Of a stretch of 29,063 nucleotides of DNA, positions 21,477 to 28,931 are shown piece by piece. The notes beneath the pieces were generated by a model. It was not told the DNA's origin. It made no database searches and worked only from the letters and a program-made list of their open reading frames with translations. This DNA comes from a virus, in IMG/VR virus record IMGVR_UViG_3300050139_000187, positions 1 through 29,063 of that record; one strand, written 5' to 3'. The first letter of the stretch is position 1. Each line of letters starts with the position of its first letter. A program made the position numbers and the translations under genes.

Positions 21477-23129
21477 ATGAAAAAAATCGGAAAACTCTTA
21501 GCGGCCGTTCTGTTCGCGGCGAGCATCGCCGGAAATGGACCCGCACTCGCGTCGCAAGGTGCCTTGGTCATTCCGACGGCCGGAACGCTATCCGGTCTGA
21601 CGGCGATGAGCGATGTCAACGCGGCATTGGATGCACTGACAACCTGTAATTCCGGTGCCTCACAGCCATTGAATTCTGCTGGGGCGCCATCGATCGGGCA
21701 GTTTTGGTGTTCGACGGCGACGTCCGGCTATCTCATTCTCAAGCAATATGACGGCACGAGCTGGCAGGAAGTCGGCCGCCAGGACACCACCAATCATCTC
21801 TGGGTGCCCCCGGTCGGCGGCGGCGTCGCAACGCTGACCTCTGGATCCACGGTCGATCTCGGCTCGGTGCCACAGGCTTACGTCAACGTCACTGGCACCA
21901 CGACGATTACGGCGTTCGGCGCGAGCGCACAGCCCGGCTCCTGGCATACCATCAAGTTCGCCGGGATTCTGACGCTTACGCATAACGGCACTTCGCTTAT
22001 CCTGCCGAATGCCGGCAACAACATCACGACGGCTGTTGGCGATACCGCCCTGGCGATTTATCTCGGCGGCGCCAATTGGCTGGTGGCAAACTACACGACG
22101 GCCAGCGGCGCGGCGCTGCAGGCTCAATCGGTCGGTTCTGCGGCGCTGCTCGCCTCAGCGCAGGGCATGAATGCGCCGCTGAATCTCCGCATCAGTGCGA
22201 CGGTCGGATCGAGCGCGTTGACGGTGGCTATCAAAACTGCGGCGAACGCCGATGCCACCTCCGGCACGCCGGTATTGATTCCATTCCGTGACGCCACGTT
22301 AGCCAATGGCGATCCAGTCATAGGATCATTGCAGGCCGCGCTCAGCATCACGATTGCATCGACCAACACGCTCGGCACATTGAACGGCGTGCCGTTCCGG
22401 CTTTGGGTCATCGGAGACTATAACGGCGGAACGCTCGCGGTCGGATTGTTCAACGCCTCTACGGCCACACAAATATTTGGATTGTCGGAAGGTGATCTGA
22501 TCTCGACGGCGGCGAGCACTAACGGTGGCAACAGCGCCGGCACGCATTACGCCAACGTCTCGACGATTACCAACACGCCCTATCGCATTCTTGGCTATCT
22601 CGAATGGGGATCGGGCCTAGCGACGGCCGGAACATGGGCGAGCGCTCCGACGAAGATCGTTCTGTTCGGCCCTGGCATCAAGAAGCCTGGCGATGTGGTG
22701 AGTGGGCCTATTTATGTATCTGGTGCCGCCGGCGCGACCGTTTCAAATTCAACACCGGTTACAACGAGCCTTACGATAACCACCACACTTACGAGCCCGG
22801 TGAATTTGGTAAAGATAACAGCAGTTGGGAATGTAGGCGGGACCGCCTCGGAAAATTGTGTGACCACAATTGATTACAACGGGTCTCCGGTTTCCCCCGC
22901 AATGTCCGTTACGTCTCCCGCCGGATCTCAGTCTGGAACAGTTGCCGGTTTGTTGCTTTATAAGCCCGGGTCCGCCGCATCATCCGTGTGGGCACTTTAT
23001 TTTGCTCTGACGGCAGGCAGCGGAACGATTACGTTTGGTGGGGGTAGTATTATTTTCGAAGAAATCATGGGTGCGCTCGACGAGCCCGCGAATGACAACG
23101 GATCATCCGAACTGCGCATGGTGGGATAG
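21477..23129 (+). CDS. Fibre/spike-like phage protein with signal peptide
   Basis: The 550-residue protein is rich in Ala, Gly, Thr, Ser and Val with beta-repeat character throughout, as in phage fibres and spikes. Segments include FWCSTATSGYLILKQYDGTS, WQEVGRQDTT and GTSLILPNAGNNITTAVGD. A signal-like start (KKIGKLLAAVLFAASIAG, then ALASQ) is an oddity for a virion protein. ATG 21477 begins exactly at that signal; the longer frame from 21432 is less likely. Tail tape measure follows 37 bases later, so order is unusual (fibres generally lie downstream). The C-terminus forms a compact beta domain. Confidence 0.65.
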   Translation: MKKIGKLLAAVLFAASIAGNGPALASQGALVIPTAGTLSGLTAMSDVNAALDALTTCNSGASQPLNSAGAPSIGQFWCSTATSGYLILKQYDGTSWQEVGRQDTTNHLWVPPVGGGVATLTSGSTVDLGSVPQAYVNVTGTTTITAFGASAQPGSWHTIKFAGILTLTHNGTSLILPNAGNNITTAVGDTALAIYLGGANWLVANYTTASGAALQAQSVGSAALLASAQGMNAPLNLRISATVGSSALTVAIKTAANADATSGTPVLIPFRDATLANGDPVIGSLQAALSITIASTNTLGTLNGVPFRLWVIGDYNGGTLAVGLFNASTATQIFGLSEGDLISTAASTNGGNSAGTHYANVSTITNTPYRILGYLEWGSGLATAGTWASAPTKIVLFGPGIKKPGDVVSGPIYVSGAAGATVSNSTPVTTSLTITTTLTSPVNLVKITAVGNVGGTASENCVTTIDYNGSPVSPAMSVTSPAGSQSGTVAGLLLYKPGSAASSVWALYFALTAGSGTITFGGGSIIFEEIMGALDEPANDNGSSELRMVG

Positions 23130-23166
23130 CGTCGAGGGGCAAAGCAAGATGAAGGATTACTGACAC

Positions 23167-25365
23167 ATGGCCGATAACGTCTCCGTCATTTTCAGCGCAC
23201 AGATCGGGCAATTGATCGCCGGTGTCGATGAGGTCAAACAATCGATCTTATCGATTGCAAATCCGATCAACAGTCTCACCTCATCGCTTGGCACCGTAGG
23301 CGAGGCATTCGCCGCAGCCTTCGCGGTCGACAAAATCGACGAGTTTTTCAGTCATTTTGCCGAACTTGCCGTGCAGACACAGCGCAATGCGGCGCTGCTC
23401 GGTGTCTCCACCCAACAGATTGCCGGAATCGATATCTTCGCCAAATCGGCGGGCGGTTCGGTTGATACGTTGGTGATGTCAATGGAACGGCTCGGCCTGG
23501 CACTGGCGCGTGCCGGCAGCGGGGCGCAGCAACAGATGGCCGCGCTGCAGGCGTTGGGAATTACCGTCAAACAATTCCAGGCGCTTTCGCCGCAGGATCA
23601 GCTCGCGACTTTGGCTGATAAGTTTGCAGTGCTCAAGGACGGCATCGACAAGGACGCCATCGCGATGGCGCTCTTGGGTCGCGGCGGCGCGCAGATGATA
23701 CCTGTTTTCAATCAGGGTGGTGCTGCAATCCGCGCATTCCAGGAAGAGGCAGACCGCGCCGGCACGTCATTGAGCGGCGCTGTCGTGGCGGCATTCGAGA
23801 AAACACATTCGCTGCTGATCGAATTGGCGGCGAGTTTCGAGGGTGCCGGCATTACCATCGCGGCAGTGTTCAAGCCTGCTTTCGACGGCATCGTGAAAGT
23901 CCTGATCGATCTGGCAGAGAGTTTTACGCAGTCGGTGCGCCAGGGAGGCGCCATGCGCGTCATCATAGAAGGATTGGCCATCGCCGCAAATGGTCTTGCA
24001 ACCTCGCTCGCGATTGCTATTGGGGCGATCGAGACACTTTTGACCGTCGGCAAGGCCGTGGCCTATGCGCTCGGCAATGATTTTCGCGATCTCGGCAAGA
24101 TCATCTATAGCGCGATGACGTTTGACACTGCCGGCGTCAAGGCGGCCTGGGCCGACATGATGGCGTCTAATCACCATGTTGCCGTCAATGCGGCCGGTGA
24201 GATGACAACCGTCATGAACGGCATGATAAGCCAGCTGCGCGCCATTTGGAATTCAGGAGCCGATGCCAACGTCGCGATCGAGCAGACCAAAAATTCCCGG
24301 CTCAATATTCTGAATAAGGATGGTGTGAGCGCCGCGCTTGCGGCTGCGCAGGAGCTAATCCGCATCGCCGACATGCAATATCAGCAGCAGGCGGAAAAGA
24401 TAAATACCGAATTCAAGTTGATGCAGATCACTGAGTCGGGCAAGACGCAGGCGTTGCTCGCCGCGCTCGATGTGCGCCATAACGCCGAGCTCGCAGCGCT
24501 CGATCAGGAAGCCGCGGTCCATGGACTTTCAAAGGCGCAATATCAAAAGGTCCTAAACGAGAAACTGACGCTCGATCAGAAATACGCCTTGGATCGCCTA
24601 AAGATCATCGACAAAGCGGCGGAAGATGAAGCGAAGAAATGGAAGGCCGGCGCCGATGAGGTCGCTGGTGCCTTCAATTCGCAATTGCGCTCGCTGCTCT
24701 CCGGCCAGGAAACCTTCGGGCAGGCGATGCAGAAAATTGCTGGTGACCTCGCGCTGAAGGTGATCGAATTTTACGATAAAATTGCGGTCGAGTGGATCGC
24801 CAATCAGATCAGAATGCTGGTGATGGGCAACGCCGTCAAGACGACCGACGTCGCCACAACAACCGCGGCCGAGACTGCCAAGACCACGGCGGCGGTGACC
24901 GGCGCCGCCGCACGCGCAGCGGCCGAAACCACTGGCGCGAGCGTCGGCATCGTTGCCCAGATCGGCAACGCATTGGCGGTCATTACGGCGGACGCGGCCA
25001 AAACATTCGCCGGTGTGTTCGCGTTCCTGGCGCCCGCGATGGGTCCAGCTGCGGTTGGACCTGCGGCCTCTTCGGCCGCCACGGTCGAGGCATCGGCGGC
25101 CGGTGTCGTAGGATTGGCGGTTGGCACCGATTATATCATCAGCCCCGGTCTCGCCTTTCTGCATGGCGGCGAAAGCGTCGTGCCCGCCGCGCAGACTTCG
25201 GGACCATATACGGGTGGGGGGCAAGGCAACAGCATGTCCATTGTCTTCAATGTCAATGCTTTAGATGGAAACAGTGTACAAGCGTTTTTCCAAAGAAATG
25301 CAACTCAAATTTCGCGGGTTTTGTCCGCAAATGTGAAGAAGAACCCATCCTTTAACCAGGCTTGA
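23167..25365 (+). CDS. Phage tail tape measure protein
   Basis: The 732-residue protein begins with the tape-measure start VSVIFSAQIGQLIAGVDEVK. It has long helical stretches, hydrophobic segments near 265-300 (AIAANGLATSLAIAIGAIET), a coiled-coil middle (YQQQAEKINTEFKLMQITES) and a C-terminal part with GTDYIISPGLAFLHGGESVV, a known phage TMP end. By the family rule of about 0.15 nm per residue, it would suit a tail near 110 nm. Tail-tube, tail-terminator and assembly-chaperone genes are not visible, so the tail set is incomplete. Confidence 0.85.
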   Translation: MADNVSVIFSAQIGQLIAGVDEVKQSILSIANPINSLTSSLGTVGEAFAAAFAVDKIDEFFSHFAELAVQTQRNAALLGVSTQQIAGIDIFAKSAGGSVDTLVMSMERLGLALARAGSGAQQQMAALQALGITVKQFQALSPQDQLATLADKFAVLKDGIDKDAIAMALLGRGGAQMIPVFNQGGAAIRAFQEEADRAGTSLSGAVVAAFEKTHSLLIELAASFEGAGITIAAVFKPAFDGIVKVLIDLAESFTQSVRQGGAMRVIIEGLAIAANGLATSLAIAIGAIETLLTVGKAVAYALGNDFRDLGKIIYSAMTFDTAGVKAAWADMMASNHHVAVNAAGEMTTVMNGMISQLRAIWNSGADANVAIEQTKNSRLNILNKDGVSAALAAAQELIRIADMQYQQQAEKINTEFKLMQITESGKTQALLAALDVRHNAELAALDQEAAVHGLSKAQYQKVLNEKLTLDQKYALDRLKIIDKAAEDEAKKWKAGADEVAGAFNSQLRSLLSGQETFGQAMQKIAGDLALKVIEFYDKIAVEWIANQIRMLVMGNAVKTTDVATTTAAETAKTTAAVTGAAARAAAETTGASVGIVAQIGNALAVITADAAKTFAGVFAFLAPAMGPAAVGPAASSAATVEASAAGVVGLAVGTDYIISPGLAFLHGGESVVPAAQTSGPYTGGGQGNSMSIVFNVNALDGNSVQAFFQRNATQISRVLSANVKKNPSFNQA

Positions 25366-25371
25366 TTATAG

Positions 25372-25704
25372 ATGCCGCGCATGACTCAATCTAACGACAA
25401 CGGAGACGCATGGAGCGGACTTGAACCTGGCATTCGGCCTTTGATGGCTGGGTGGGGCTATGGAAGCGAAATTATAGATTGGGTCTTGGCAGACCTGAAA
25501 AAGCGGCCAATCCCGACAGTCTTTCCGCGCGATATTAGGCGCGATGATCTATGTGCCGCTTGTCTGCCTAAGGTCGCAGAGGATGCCGACGAAGTGAAGG
25601 CCGCATTTTCCGAAGTGATGGGGCTCTGGCTTCAAGAGATCCTTCGGCTTGAGGGAGAGCTGTGGGTGGCAAGGTTTGATCCGCCGCGCCAAACGCCGAT
25701 CTAA
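25372..25704 (+). CDS. Hypothetical protein after the tape measure
   Basis: The 110-residue product includes WSGLEPGIRPLMAGWGYGSE, IIDWVLADLKKRPIP and DDLCAACLPKVAEDADEVKA. It starts 6 bases after the tape measure stop. Two Cys form a CxxC (CAAC). The family is not recognised; the position suggests a tail-associated or late gene. It is convergent with the minus-strand gene at 25738. Confidence 0.6.
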   Translation: MPRMTQSNDNGDAWSGLEPGIRPLMAGWGYGSEIIDWVLADLKKRPIPTVFPRDIRRDDLCAACLPKVAEDADEVKAAFSEVMGLWLQEILRLEGELWVARFDPPRQTPI

Positions 25705-25737
25705 CGAAAGGATGCCTCATGGCTGAACGCTCATCAG

Positions 25738-26154
25738 TTACTGCTTCTTCTGGGGGGAGGCCGATAGCGTTGTGGCTAACCGGCCAATATCGGCTGCCAT
25801 GCGCGCTAGACCATTACTGGGAACTCGGAATGGAAAATCGAACCCAGAACAACGCACAACAAGAATCGACGTCTCAGGCGTCTCGTCAAACTGAAACCCG
25901 ACACCATGAGCCAGAATCGGGACAAGATAGTTCCGCTTTGCGCGAGGGCCAGGCACTTCGGCACCGCTGATCTCTCCGGCCTCATTGGCGAGTTTGCCGA
26001 GATAAGCCATGATGTCTCCGAGCATTTCGATTTTGCATGAAACCCGCAGCGACTGGCCATCCTCTCGTTCGACCGTAAAGGCTACAGATGCTCCGTCGTC
26101 TAGCACGCGAGCATCTGTGAATTCGCGGATAGTTTCGCCGGGGGCGTCCGTCAT
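25738..26154 (-). CDS. Small hypothetical protein, 138 aa
   Basis: The product alternates strands and acidic turns: FTDARVLDDGASVAFTVERE, DGQSLRVSCKIEMLGDIMAY, FQFDETPETSILVVRCSGFD and FPFRVPSNGLARMAADI. This resembles a family common in Bradyrhizobium that I recognise but cannot assign; the 'F-P-F-R-V' strand near the end is a hallmark. It is probably co-transcribed from the XRE gene 44 bases upstream. The plus-strand frame over the same bases is rejected as a shadow. Confidence 0.65.
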   Translation of the reverse strand: MTDAPGETIREFTDARVLDDGASVAFTVEREDGQSLRVSCKIEMLGDIMAYLGKLANEAGEISGAEVPGPRAKRNYLVPILAHGVGFQFDETPETSILVVRCSGFDFPFRVPSNGLARMAADIGRLATTLSASPQKKQ

Positions 26155-26198
26155 GCGTTGGCCCTCAAATTTTCTCAGTTAAGCGGTGAGGCTTTGCT

Positions 26199-26450
26199 TC
26201 AGCGGGAGGTCTTTGCTTTTCCTCGCGTTCCGGCAAGCCGGACTCCGGGCCGCGTTCCGTTTGTGAATTCCACGCCGGCCACCTCGATCGCCTGGCGCAT
26301 CGACGCTATCGCGTCGGTTGATACCTTCAAGTCGGATTCAGTTTCAAACCGCTTCACGGTAGCTGGGGATAGCCCGGCGGCCTTGGCGAGAGCGGCTTGC
26401 GACCATCCCAGCAGCCCGCGGGCGGCGCGAAATTGTGGAATTGATGGCAT
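26199..26450 (-). CDS. XRE-family HTH repressor-like regulator
   Basis: This 83-residue protein is a compact HTH_3: QFRAARGLLGWSQAALAKAA, then GLSPATVKRFETES, with the recognition helix around SPATVKRF. Divergent promoter TTGACC-N17-GATAAT lies at 26460-26488 with an inverted repeat between its boxes. The gene leads the minus pair with 25738. It is the best candidate for an element repressor, though it is far from the integrase and replication genes. Binding at 26471-26492 would block the promoter of 26528-27341. Confidence 0.85.
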   Translation of the reverse strand: MPSIPQFRAARGLLGWSQAALAKAAGLSPATVKRFETESDLKVSTDAIASMRQAIEVAGVEFTNGTRPGVRLAGTRGKAKTSR

Positions 26451-26459
26451 TTTGACCTA

Positions 26460-26492
26460 TTGACCGAAAAGGTATCATTGATGATAATGACC
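26460..26492 (+). promoter_or_regulatory. Sigma-70-like promoter with embedded operator
   Basis: TTGACC at 26460-26465 and GATAAT at 26483-26488 are 17 bases apart (both one base off consensus). ATCATTGATGAT at 26474-26485 is an inverted repeat across the spacer and the -10 box. GGTATCA occurs at 26471 and 26498, and TGACC at 26453, 26461 and 26488. The promoter points to the gene at 26528. Confidence 0.6.
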
Positions 26493-26527
26493 TTATTGGT
26501 ATCAGATTCGCAAAAAGGATGGCAACC

Positions 26528-26821
26528 ATGAAAGCAGAAAAATCACCGAGTAAGGCGCCGCGCGCCGATCGCCGCACCGGCCAGAAGGTACGCGATGTGC
26601 TTTTAGTCCTCAATGATCTTCTCGACGAGATTGATGTCGAAAGTCGCATCGCTCAAACAATTGAACTCGCGATCGCGGGCGAAGCCGTAATCTGCGACTT
26701 CGACCCTTCTGATTTGTGTACGCTAACTGCAGCTCACATCAAACGTCTTCAGGCGATCTCTAAAAAAGGGCTGGCGCTAAGCAGCCGAATGCGTCGCGAT
26801 CAACATCAGCAGGGGAACTAA
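26528..26821 (+). CDS. Hypothetical protein under the XRE promoter
   Basis: The 97-residue product starts KAEKSPSKAPRADRRTGQKV and has the helical segments RDVLLVLNDLLDEIDVESRI and AQTIELAIAGEAVICDFDPS, then LCTLTAAHIKRLQAISKKGL. AAAGGA lies 7-8 bases before ATG 26528; ATG 26519 is an alternative. It lies 33 bases after the -10 end of the divergent promoter and 4 bases before the Tat-signal gene. It may be the partner of the latter or of the XRE repressor (antirepressor-like). The family is not recognised. Confidence 0.55.
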   Translation: MKAEKSPSKAPRADRRTGQKVRDVLLVLNDLLDEIDVESRIAQTIELAIAGEAVICDFDPSDLCTLTAAHIKRLQAISKKGLALSSRMRRDQHQQGN

Positions 26822-26825
26822 CGCC

Positions 26826-27341
26826 ATGACTAGCAAAACATCCCGCCGCGCCGTCCTGGCCGGTGCTGCCGCTCTTCCCGCGCTTGCCGTTCCAGCGATC
26901 GCTATGACGGCCTTCGCCGATCCGATCTTCGCCGCGATAGATCGTCACAAAACGGCGTATGCTGAATTCGTGCGTGTCGTTCGCCTTGAAGAAAAACTGC
27001 ATGAAACAATTCCCGCCGAGCGCCGCACGAGGTATCACGTCGAAGATCGCTATAACTCCGAGATGATCGCAAACGAAGATCCTGCATGGACGAAATATCA
27101 GGATGCATGGTTTGCCACAAATGACGCTGCAGACGAAAGGGCCATCGATCTGCTGAATGTCGCGCCTACTTCGATCGCAGGCGTCGCGGCGCTTTTGGAT
27201 TATGTGGCTACTTTCGAAAAAAACGGAGAAGAACTGTTCGGGTCAGTCGCCGAAGAAGGCACAGACAAACTTTTGGACGGCCGGATCGCTTCTATGCAGT
27301 GGTGTGCTGACTGTTTGCGGGAGATCTCGGCGGCGTACTGA
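26826..27341 (+). CDS. Tat-signal small secreted protein, copy 2
   Basis: This is a paralogue of the gene at 9917. It has a twin-arginine start (TSRRAVLAGAAALPALAVPA), then DPIFAAIDRHKTAYAEFVRV, then acidic helical stretches (DAADERAIDLLNVAPTSIAG, VAALLDYVATFEKNGEELFG). It is 171 residues versus 137, longer in the middle. The signal-coding DNA is nearly identical in both copies (CGCCGCGCCGTCCTGGCCGG). AGGGGA lies 12 bases before the ATG. A likely terminator follows. The family function is unknown; Tat export is inferred. Confidence 0.8.
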   Translation: MTSKTSRRAVLAGAAALPALAVPAIAMTAFADPIFAAIDRHKTAYAEFVRVVRLEEKLHETIPAERRTRYHVEDRYNSEMIANEDPAWTKYQDAWFATNDAADERAIDLLNVAPTSIAGVAALLDYVATFEKNGEELFGSVAEEGTDKLLDGRIASMQWCADCLREISAAY

Positions 27342-27352
27342 CAGCGGCAAGC

Positions 27353-27384
27353 GCGGCGCCTGGGTGCGTTATTCCGGGCGCCGC
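27353..27384 (+). terminator. Hairpin terminator after the Tat-signal gene
   Basis: GCGGCGCC at 27353-27360 pairs perfectly with GGCGCCGC at 27377-27384, followed by TTAGTTCT. It starts 12 bases past the stop at 27341. Confidence 0.55.
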
Positions 27385-27491
27385 TTAGTTCTGCTCTCGA
27401 AGCTCCTGCCAATTCGGTCGCGCGGCTGCAGTTGGTGCCGGCGACCGATGATGGTGGCCAGCGGTAGCACCATCAAAAAACGAGGTTTGAT

Positions 27492-27803
27492 ATGAGTAGG
27501 CACGAGCGACGCAAAGCGAAGGTTTCTGAGTTGAAAATGATATCGGTTGCCGATCTCGTTTCTGCTAGCAAACTGTGTGCTTGGGACGGCTGCGCAGCGA
27601 CATTCAAAGGCGATATGCCGAAGGGCTGGACTTGGATAGTGCAATACTGGTCAAAGCACCCTCAGGTACAGTTTTTAGATATTCCGCCAAAGGACATGGA
27701 GTGGGATGTGTGCCTTTGCCCGGAGCATACACGCGCGTTGAAAGATCAACTCAAAGACGTTGGGGTTAAATTGGGTCCGATGCCGGCATTGGGCCAAGCC
27801 TGA
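27492..27803 (+). CDS. Cys/His small protein, 103 aa
   Basis: The product contains CAWDGCAATF near residue 29 and VCLCPEHTRALK near 74. This gives two Cys pairs (one CxxxxC, one CxC followed by PEH) that could bind a metal, with WTWIVQYWSKHPQVQFLD between. It starts after GAGG at 27480-27484. It is a member of a small family I recall from Bradyrhizobium phage islands, with no known function. Confidence 0.6.
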   Translation: MSRHERRKAKVSELKMISVADLVSASKLCAWDGCAATFKGDMPKGWTWIVQYWSKHPQVQFLDIPPKDMEWDVCLCPEHTRALKDQLKDVGVKLGPMPALGQA

Positions 27804-28119
27804 GAAGCAGCGGGCGACCATGGCGGTGCATGATGGCACTCGCGGAGGATCACCAATTTCTCCCATGCCAAGGTAGCGACCCTATGCCGGTCAACGCATG
27901 GCGACCGTCCTAGAGGCCAGGATAGCGGTCGTGCTGCGCTTTCCTGCCAATTTGGCCAAGGCACCAGACGGCGAGGGTGTGCGCGCCGTTCGCGCGCATG
28001 TTGCCGATGGTCATGGGTGGAGCAGAGCGTCGTCCGGTTTGACCTGGACTAGATAGCTTTACGGGGCATATTGTTCGGGGCACAATCAAAGATAGTCCCC
28101 GCTGAACTAGGGGTGCCGA
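27804..28119. other. Non-coding stretch before the VasI-like gene
   Basis: No gene is supported here. CGCATGTTGCCGATGGTCAT at 27995-28014, followed by GGGTGG, is one arm of a direct repeat whose partner lies at 28740 just after the VasI-like gene. Confidence 0.5.
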
Positions 28120-28728
28120 ATGTACCGTATCGTCCTATTTGCTGCAGCAATCGCATTCGGCTCGGCGAGTGCGGCGTCGGCGCAATCGATATTGGAGGCC
28201 GTCGCCGGATTGAAATTCTGCCGAACGCTAAAGGACGACGGGCAACGACTAAAGTGTTTCGACGGCATCATTGTCGACGCGCCCGCGGCTAATCCTGCAG
28301 CCGGCAAGCTCGACGCCGAGATCACCTGGGCCGTGGACGAAAATAAATCGCCGCTTGACGACAGTCCGCAGGTCTCGGCGTCGCTTTCCAACGCAAAAGC
28401 CGACGCGGCGCTTGTGCTTCGCTGCAGGGAAAAAAAGACCGAGGCGATTTTCTCGAAAATGTTAGGTTTCCTAGGGAGCGCAAAACCTATTAAGGTTATG
28501 GTGCGCATCAATGACGGCAAGCTGATAGAGACGCAGTGGTCACCATCGACGACCGGCAGCGGTGCATTTGCGCCAAGTGCAGTTCAATTCATCAAGGCAT
28601 TGCCCGATCAGGGCAAGCTTTTCATTCGAGCGCTCGGCTTCAACGGGAATTCGCAGGACGGAGAGTTTTCGCTCGGAAAAGTTTCAGAGATCCGCGAGAA
28701 GATCGCGCAGGCCTGTAATTGGAAATGA
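28120..28728 (+). CDS. Orphan VasI/TagO-like exported protein
   Basis: The 202-residue product has a Sec signal (YRIVLFAAAIAFGSASAASA). The mature part has a conserved Cys region (LKFCRTLKDDGQRLKCFDGI) and a C-terminal domain with QVSASLSNAKADAALVLRCR, VMVRINDGKLIETQWSPSTT, SAVQFIKALPDQGKLFIRAL and ACNWK. This fits the VasI/TagO pattern of type VI secretion accessory proteins. There is no type VI cluster in the window. It is the last gene before attR, at the tRNA-proximal end. It is flanked by a 26-bp imperfect direct repeat. Confidence 0.65.
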   Translation: MYRIVLFAAAIAFGSASAASAQSILEAVAGLKFCRTLKDDGQRLKCFDGIIVDAPAANPAAGKLDAEITWAVDENKSPLDDSPQVSASLSNAKADAALVLRCREKKTEAIFSKMLGFLGSAKPIKVMVRINDGKLIETQWSPSTTGSGAFAPSAVQFIKALPDQGKLFIRALGFNGNSQDGEFSLGKVSEIREKIAQACNWK

Positions 28729-28739
28729 ATTCATTGGCT

Positions 28740-28765
28740 CGCATGTTGCCGAGGGTCATAGGCGA
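28740..28765. repeat. Partner of the direct repeat flanking the VasI-like gene
   Basis: CGCATGTTGCCGAGGGTCAT, followed by AGGCGA, matches 27995-28020 with about three mismatches in the first 25 bases. The two arms bracket one cargo gene. Confidence 0.5.
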
Positions 28766-28825
28766 GGCGGGCGGTTTTCATTTTGGCTGCACCACATTGC
28801 GACCGGAATTGCGACCGGGCGCGCT

Positions 28826-28876
28826 TTAACGTGCAATTTTCGCATTTTTGCCATTGTGCGCGAGTTTGTACGTTAA
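28826..28876. repeat. Inverted TTAACGTGCAA / TTTGTACGTTAA pair near attR
   Basis: TTAACGTGCAA at 28826-28836 is the reverse complement (one mismatch) of TTTGTACGTTAA at 28865-28876. TTTGTACGTT is repeated near the left att at 12732. Confidence 0.4.
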
Positions 28877-28916
28877 AATATTAAATCTCAATAACATATT
28901 GATGTTACACATGTTA

Positions 28917-28931
28917 TGGCGGAAGGGGTGA
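28917..28931. repeat. Right attachment-site repeat (attR core, in tRNA-Ser)
   Basis: TGGCGGAAGGGGTGA on the plus strand is the CCA, discriminator and acceptor/T-stem 3' part of the tRNA. It matches 12599-12613. Confidence 0.85.

Larger units (their letters stand above)
12599..28931. mobile_element. 16.3-kb integrative phage-like/satellite-like element at tRNA-Ser(UGA)
   Basis: The borders are a perfect 15-bp direct repeat, TGGCGGAAGGGGTGA, at 12599-12613 and 28917-28931. The right copy is the 3' end of an intact tRNA-Ser gene including its CCA; the left copy is the displaced end. A P4-type integrase lies directly inside the left end. The contents are integration, replication, regulation, a few structural genes (prohead protease, tape measure, fibre-like) and cargo. 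No terminase, portal or major capsid gene is seen. It could be a satellite or a reduced prophage. Confidence 0.85.

Noticed and set aside
25719-25970. Plus-strand ORF opposite the gene at 25738
   Set aside because: Low-complexity Gln/Ser/Thr sequence; the minus-strand frame has a coherent fold pattern and family look.
27450-27474. Hairpin GATGGTG/CACCATC followed by A-run
   Set aside because: On the plus strand it lacks a T-run; on the minus strand the T-run is on the wrong side, so it is not a terminator.
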